From Winogradskya consettensis (GTDB lineage Bacteria > Actinomycetota > Actinomycetes > Mycobacteriales > Micromonosporaceae), in NCBI RefSeq assembly GCF_018332715.1, contig NZ_BOQP01000008.1, forward strand, positions 434,001 through 498,000: DNA of 64,000 nucleotides. Direction: 5' to 3'. Position 1 is the stretch's first letter. Each line of letters starts with the position of its first letter. Position numbers and translations under genes: made by a program. Under the pieces are notes generated by a model, which was not told where the DNA came from, did no database searches, and saw only the letters and a program-made list of their open reading frames with translations. Shown here piece after piece: positions 61,893 through 64,000 of this stretch.

Positions 61893-63296
61893 ATGGCAGA
61901 TCACGATGATTCCCCCCGCCGGGGGCAGGTCCCGAAACAGCCGGCTCTGAGCGTTCCCGTCCCTGACGACCCCGGTCCGGGCGGCGCTGTCGCGGCCGGA
62001 GCCGCGGGTCGCGGCGCCGGGTTCGACCGGGCGGCCTACCGATCGGTGGTGGCGCTGGGCGGCGGGGCCGACGGTGGGGGCGGGCCGGGCCTGGATGAGG
62101 ACGGGGTGCCGGTGGAGACGCGGCCCTGTGCGCATTGCGGGCGGCCGGTGCCGCAGCGGGCGTCGGCGGGGCGGCCGTTCCGGTATTGCCGCGACAACGA
62201 CGGGGAGTGCCAGCGGGCGTCGCGCAACGTCCGGATGCGCCACCGGGCGTCGCCGGGACTGGCGGGGCAGGTCGCGCGGACGTGGGAGGTCGTCGAGCGC
62301 CTGGATCAGCTCGTGGGGACGCTGAGCGAGTCCCTGCACGCCGAGATGTCGCCGTCCGGGGTGGAACGGCAGGTCGCCGAGGTACGCGCGGAGACGTCGC
62401 GTCAGGTGGCCGCCGCGCACACCGAACGCGACGATGCCCGCCGTGACGCCGACCGGGCCGCGGACGCGGCGGGCACGGCGGTGCAGGAGGCGCTGGTCGC
62501 CCGTGCCGACCGGGACGACGCGCGGCAGGAGGCCGACACGGCGCGGCGGCTGGCGGAGGCCGCCGCGGTGGATTCCCGTCAGGCGCTCGCGGCCCGTGAC
62601 GAGGCGCAGGCCGCGGCGAGCGCGGCGGCGGCGTTGCGGGTGCAGGCCGAGACCGACCGTGACGCGGCCCGCCACGAAACCGGTTCGGTACGCACCGAGC
62701 TCATCGCCGTCCGCCGCGACCTCGATGCCGCTGCCCGTGACCGGGCCCAGGCGGCCGCGGACGCGCAGTCGGCCCGGGCGGAGCGTGACACCGCGCTGCA
62801 GGACCGTGACAGTGCTCTGGCTGAGCGGGACACCGCGCGCGCTGAGGCGGTCAGGTCCGCGAGTGAGGCGGGGGACGCTGCCCGTGCGCTCGAGACGGCG
62901 CTGGCTGATGCGTCGCGGGCGGCTGCTGATGCGGTTCGTGAGGTGGAGCAGGTGCGGGCCGGGTCGCGGCGTGAGGTGGCGGCCGCGCAGGGCGAGGCCG
63001 AGGCTGCCCGGGCCGAGACGGTGGCGGTGCGGGCCCGGGTGGCGGAGCTGACCGAGGCTGCCGGTGCTGATGCTGCGCGGCTCGCGGCGGCGCAGGCGGA
63101 AGCCGGCCGGCTCCGGGTGGACGGTGAGCGCTTGACGGCGGAGGCGACGGAGCTTCGGCGTACGGTCGAGAAGGCCCGCGCCGACGCCGACGCCGCGCAT
63201 GCCCGGGTGGGTCAGCTGTCGGCCCAGGTGGGTGACCTGGCGTCCGCGCTGGCGTCGCTGGGGTCGTCGCGCGCCGCTGGCTCCGCGGGGAAGTAG
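61893..63296 (+). CDS. Zinc-finger plus long coiled-coil protein
   Basis: 467 residues. A disordered 75-residue lead, then a Cys-rich motif: CAHCGRPVPQR ... RYCRDNDGECQRA (C-x2-C, C-x6-C), basic stretch RNVRMRHRASPG, and from about 120 to 455 an almost unbroken Ala/Arg/Glu/Asp heptad coiled coil. Likely DNA-binding/structural, akin to KfrA/SMC-like accessory proteins; family name uncertain. Third-codon use matches neighbours. rbpA follows after a 443-bp gap. Confidence 0.82.
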   Translation: MADHDDSPRRGQVPKQPALSVPVPDDPGPGGAVAAGAAGRGAGFDRAAYRSVVALGGGADGGGGPGLDEDGVPVETRPCAHCGRPVPQRASAGRPFRYCRDNDGECQRASRNVRMRHRASPGLAGQVARTWEVVERLDQLVGTLSESLHAEMSPSGVERQVAEVRAETSRQVAAAHTERDDARRDADRAADAAGTAVQEALVARADRDDARQEADTARRLAEAAAVDSRQALAARDEAQAAASAAAALRVQAETDRDAARHETGSVRTELIAVRRDLDAAARDRAQAAADAQSARAERDTALQDRDSALAERDTARAEAVRSASEAGDAARALETALADASRAAADAVREVEQVRAGSRREVAAAQGEAEAARAETVAVRARVAELTEAAGADAARLAAAQAEAGRLRVDGERLTAEATELRRTVEKARADADAAHARVGQLSAQVGDLASALASLGSSRAAGSAGK

Positions 63297-63568
63297 AGCC
63301 CGGCTGCGGGTCGGTTGTGTGGTCGGGTGGGTGTTTTGTCGGGGCTGGGGTGGTCCGGGGTGACCGAAGTCTCTTTGCGGGGTGCGGAAACGGCGCTGAG
63401 TGTCATACAACGGGCTGTGGGGGTGCCGTGGTGACACCGATGGGGGACGATGTCGGGGGTTGCCGGGGTGGGACGGTAATCTTCCGCTGTGCTGGAGGTG
63501 GGTGGTTTGTGGGTTATCGGGGCCGGTGTCCGGCGTAGCGGTATCTGCAGATCTCGCAATATCCCGTA
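63297..63568. other. Gene-free stretch
   Basis: About 270 bp between the coiled-coil gene and the rbpA promoter region. T/G-rich on the plus strand; reading frames here have no ribosome binding site or motif. Confidence 0.5.
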
Positions 63569-63588
63569 AAGTGGACCAAGGTCCACTT
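63569..63588. promoter_or_regulatory. Palindrome in the rbpA upstream region
   Basis: AAGTGGACC-AA-GGTCCACTT: perfect 9-bp arms with a 2-bp centre, 82 bp upstream of the sigma-R-type promoter. It could be a regulator site or a cruciform/terminator element. Confidence 0.6.
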
Positions 63589-63670
63589 CAGGGTGGGCCT
63601 GAGTCGGCCGATAGGGGTTCCTGCCGGTTACGCTCGAAGCGTTAACACCGCCGACATACGGTGGTCGCCA

Positions 63671-63696
63671 GGAATCTCGCGACCGTCCGTTTCGTT
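63671..63696 (+). promoter_or_regulatory. Sigma-R-type promoter of rbpA
   Basis: GGAAT at 63671-63675 and GTT at 63694-63696 with exactly 18 bp between, the GGAAT-N18-GTT consensus of the thiol-stress sigma factor SigR. In Streptomyces rbpA is a known SigR target. The start codon lies 43 bp downstream. Confidence 0.82.
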
Positions 63697-63739
63697 ACAC
63701 CAACGGCAAGTAGCACCACGAGCGAGGGGATAGCCGATC

Positions 63740-64000
63740 ATGGGCGAACGCATGCTGCGCGGCAGCCGTCTTGGCGCAGTCAGCTACGAGTCCGACCGCA
63801 ACACGGAGCTGGCGCCCCGGCAGACCCGCGAGTACCTGTGCGTGAAGGGTCACCAGTTCGAGGTGCCGTTCGCCGTCGACGCCGAGGTGCCGATCACCTG
63901 GGAATGCAAGTTCGACGGCAGCGTCGCGCGACTGGTCGACGGGAACGAGCCGGAGCAGAAGAAGGCCAAGCCGCCCCGTACCCACTGGGACATGCTCCTC
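63740..64000 (+). CDS. rbpA: RNA polymerase-binding protein RbpA (3' end outside window)
   Basis: 87 codons to the window edge. GERMLRGSRLGAVSYESDRN is the N-terminal RbpA signature, followed by the zinc-binding/core domain (YLCVKGHQFEVPFAVDAEVP, TWECKFDG) and KKAKPPRTHWDMLL. RbpA binds the housekeeping sigma factor and RNA polymerase and promotes open complex formation; it is confined to actinobacteria. Typical length about 110-125, so 25-35 residues lie outside. Confidence 0.96.
   Translation, partial: MGERMLRGSRLGAVSYESDRNTELAPRQTREYLCVKGHQFEVPFAVDAEVPITWECKFDGSVARLVDGNEPEQKKAKPPRTHWDMLL

Overview
The window is high-GC DNA (GC-rich third codon positions, frequent GTG starts, 1-4 nt stop/start overlaps) from an actinobacterium. 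The gene content (RbpA, a CbtB/CbtA pair behind a cobalamin riboswitch, a mycosin-type protease, GAF/PAS histidine kinases, a DUF6204-like protein) fits a filamentous Micromonosporaceae such as Actinoplanes. That placement is an inference; there is no rRNA or other phylogenetic marker here except RbpA. I recognised no tRNA, rRNA or CRISPR array.

Layout. 1-738: 3' part cut off from a LuxR/LAL-type ATPase regulator. 944-4916: translationally coupled operon of two dynamin-like GTPases and an acidic, His-rich third protein. 4984-7752: UMF1-type MFS transporter, YtrA-type GntR regulator, SnoaL-like protein, unknown protein. 7762-10086: soluble GAF-PAS-GAF histidine kinase whose C-terminal tail was created by a 29-bp duplication. 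10251-12538: DUF6319-like protein, AraC regulator, VOC protein, shortened CoaD paralogue. 12594-13993: dif-like Xer site, a second perfectly symmetric dif-like repeat, and a complete Xer-type tyrosine recombinase whose start codon lies inside that repeat. 14000-17339: ohrR-ohr-hydrolase operon with a palindromic operator, then a divergent TetR/nitroreductase pair. 17336-25827: metabolic and resistance genes, including a ribosomal-protection GTPase, a probable 28-residue membrane peptide, a sulfatase-fold membrane protein and a DUF998 protein.

25830-28120 is decayed mobile DNA: a tyrosine recombinase gene cut by a 38-bp Tn3-family terminal repeat, followed by an internally deleted Tn3 transposase. 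28263-37520 is an oxidoreductase/efflux neighbourhood (SDR, aldo-keto reductases, glucose/sorbosone dehydrogenase-like lipoprotein, MFS pump, XRE and TetR regulators) with an AlkZ-like pseudogene. 37719-41993 is a second decayed region in which a 2,359-bp ISL3-family element with 8-bp target duplications carries a non-transposase passenger gene and sits in a truncated HNH endonuclease gene.

41995-53737: kinase-like P-loop protein, an unusual HTH+MarR fusion divergent from a DUF4097 gene, a beta-lactamase-fold hydrolase, NAD+ synthetase, a Vgb-like protein, a DapA-like/LysR pair and a mycosin. 53845-55563: cobalamin riboswitch followed by cbtB, cbtA and a phosphatase-fold protein lacking its catalytic histidine. 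55556-63296: phosphotransferase, ArsR/SRPBCC pair, hydrolase, large hybrid histidine kinase, and a zinc-finger coiled-coil protein. The window ends in rbpA, preceded by an exact GGAAT-N18-GTT sigma-R-type promoter.

The most unusual points are the double dif-like arrangement at the Xer gene, the passenger-carrying ISL3 element with a 24-bp palindrome at its frameshift, the duplication-driven tail of the 7762 kinase, and the His-less phosphatase in the riboswitch operon.
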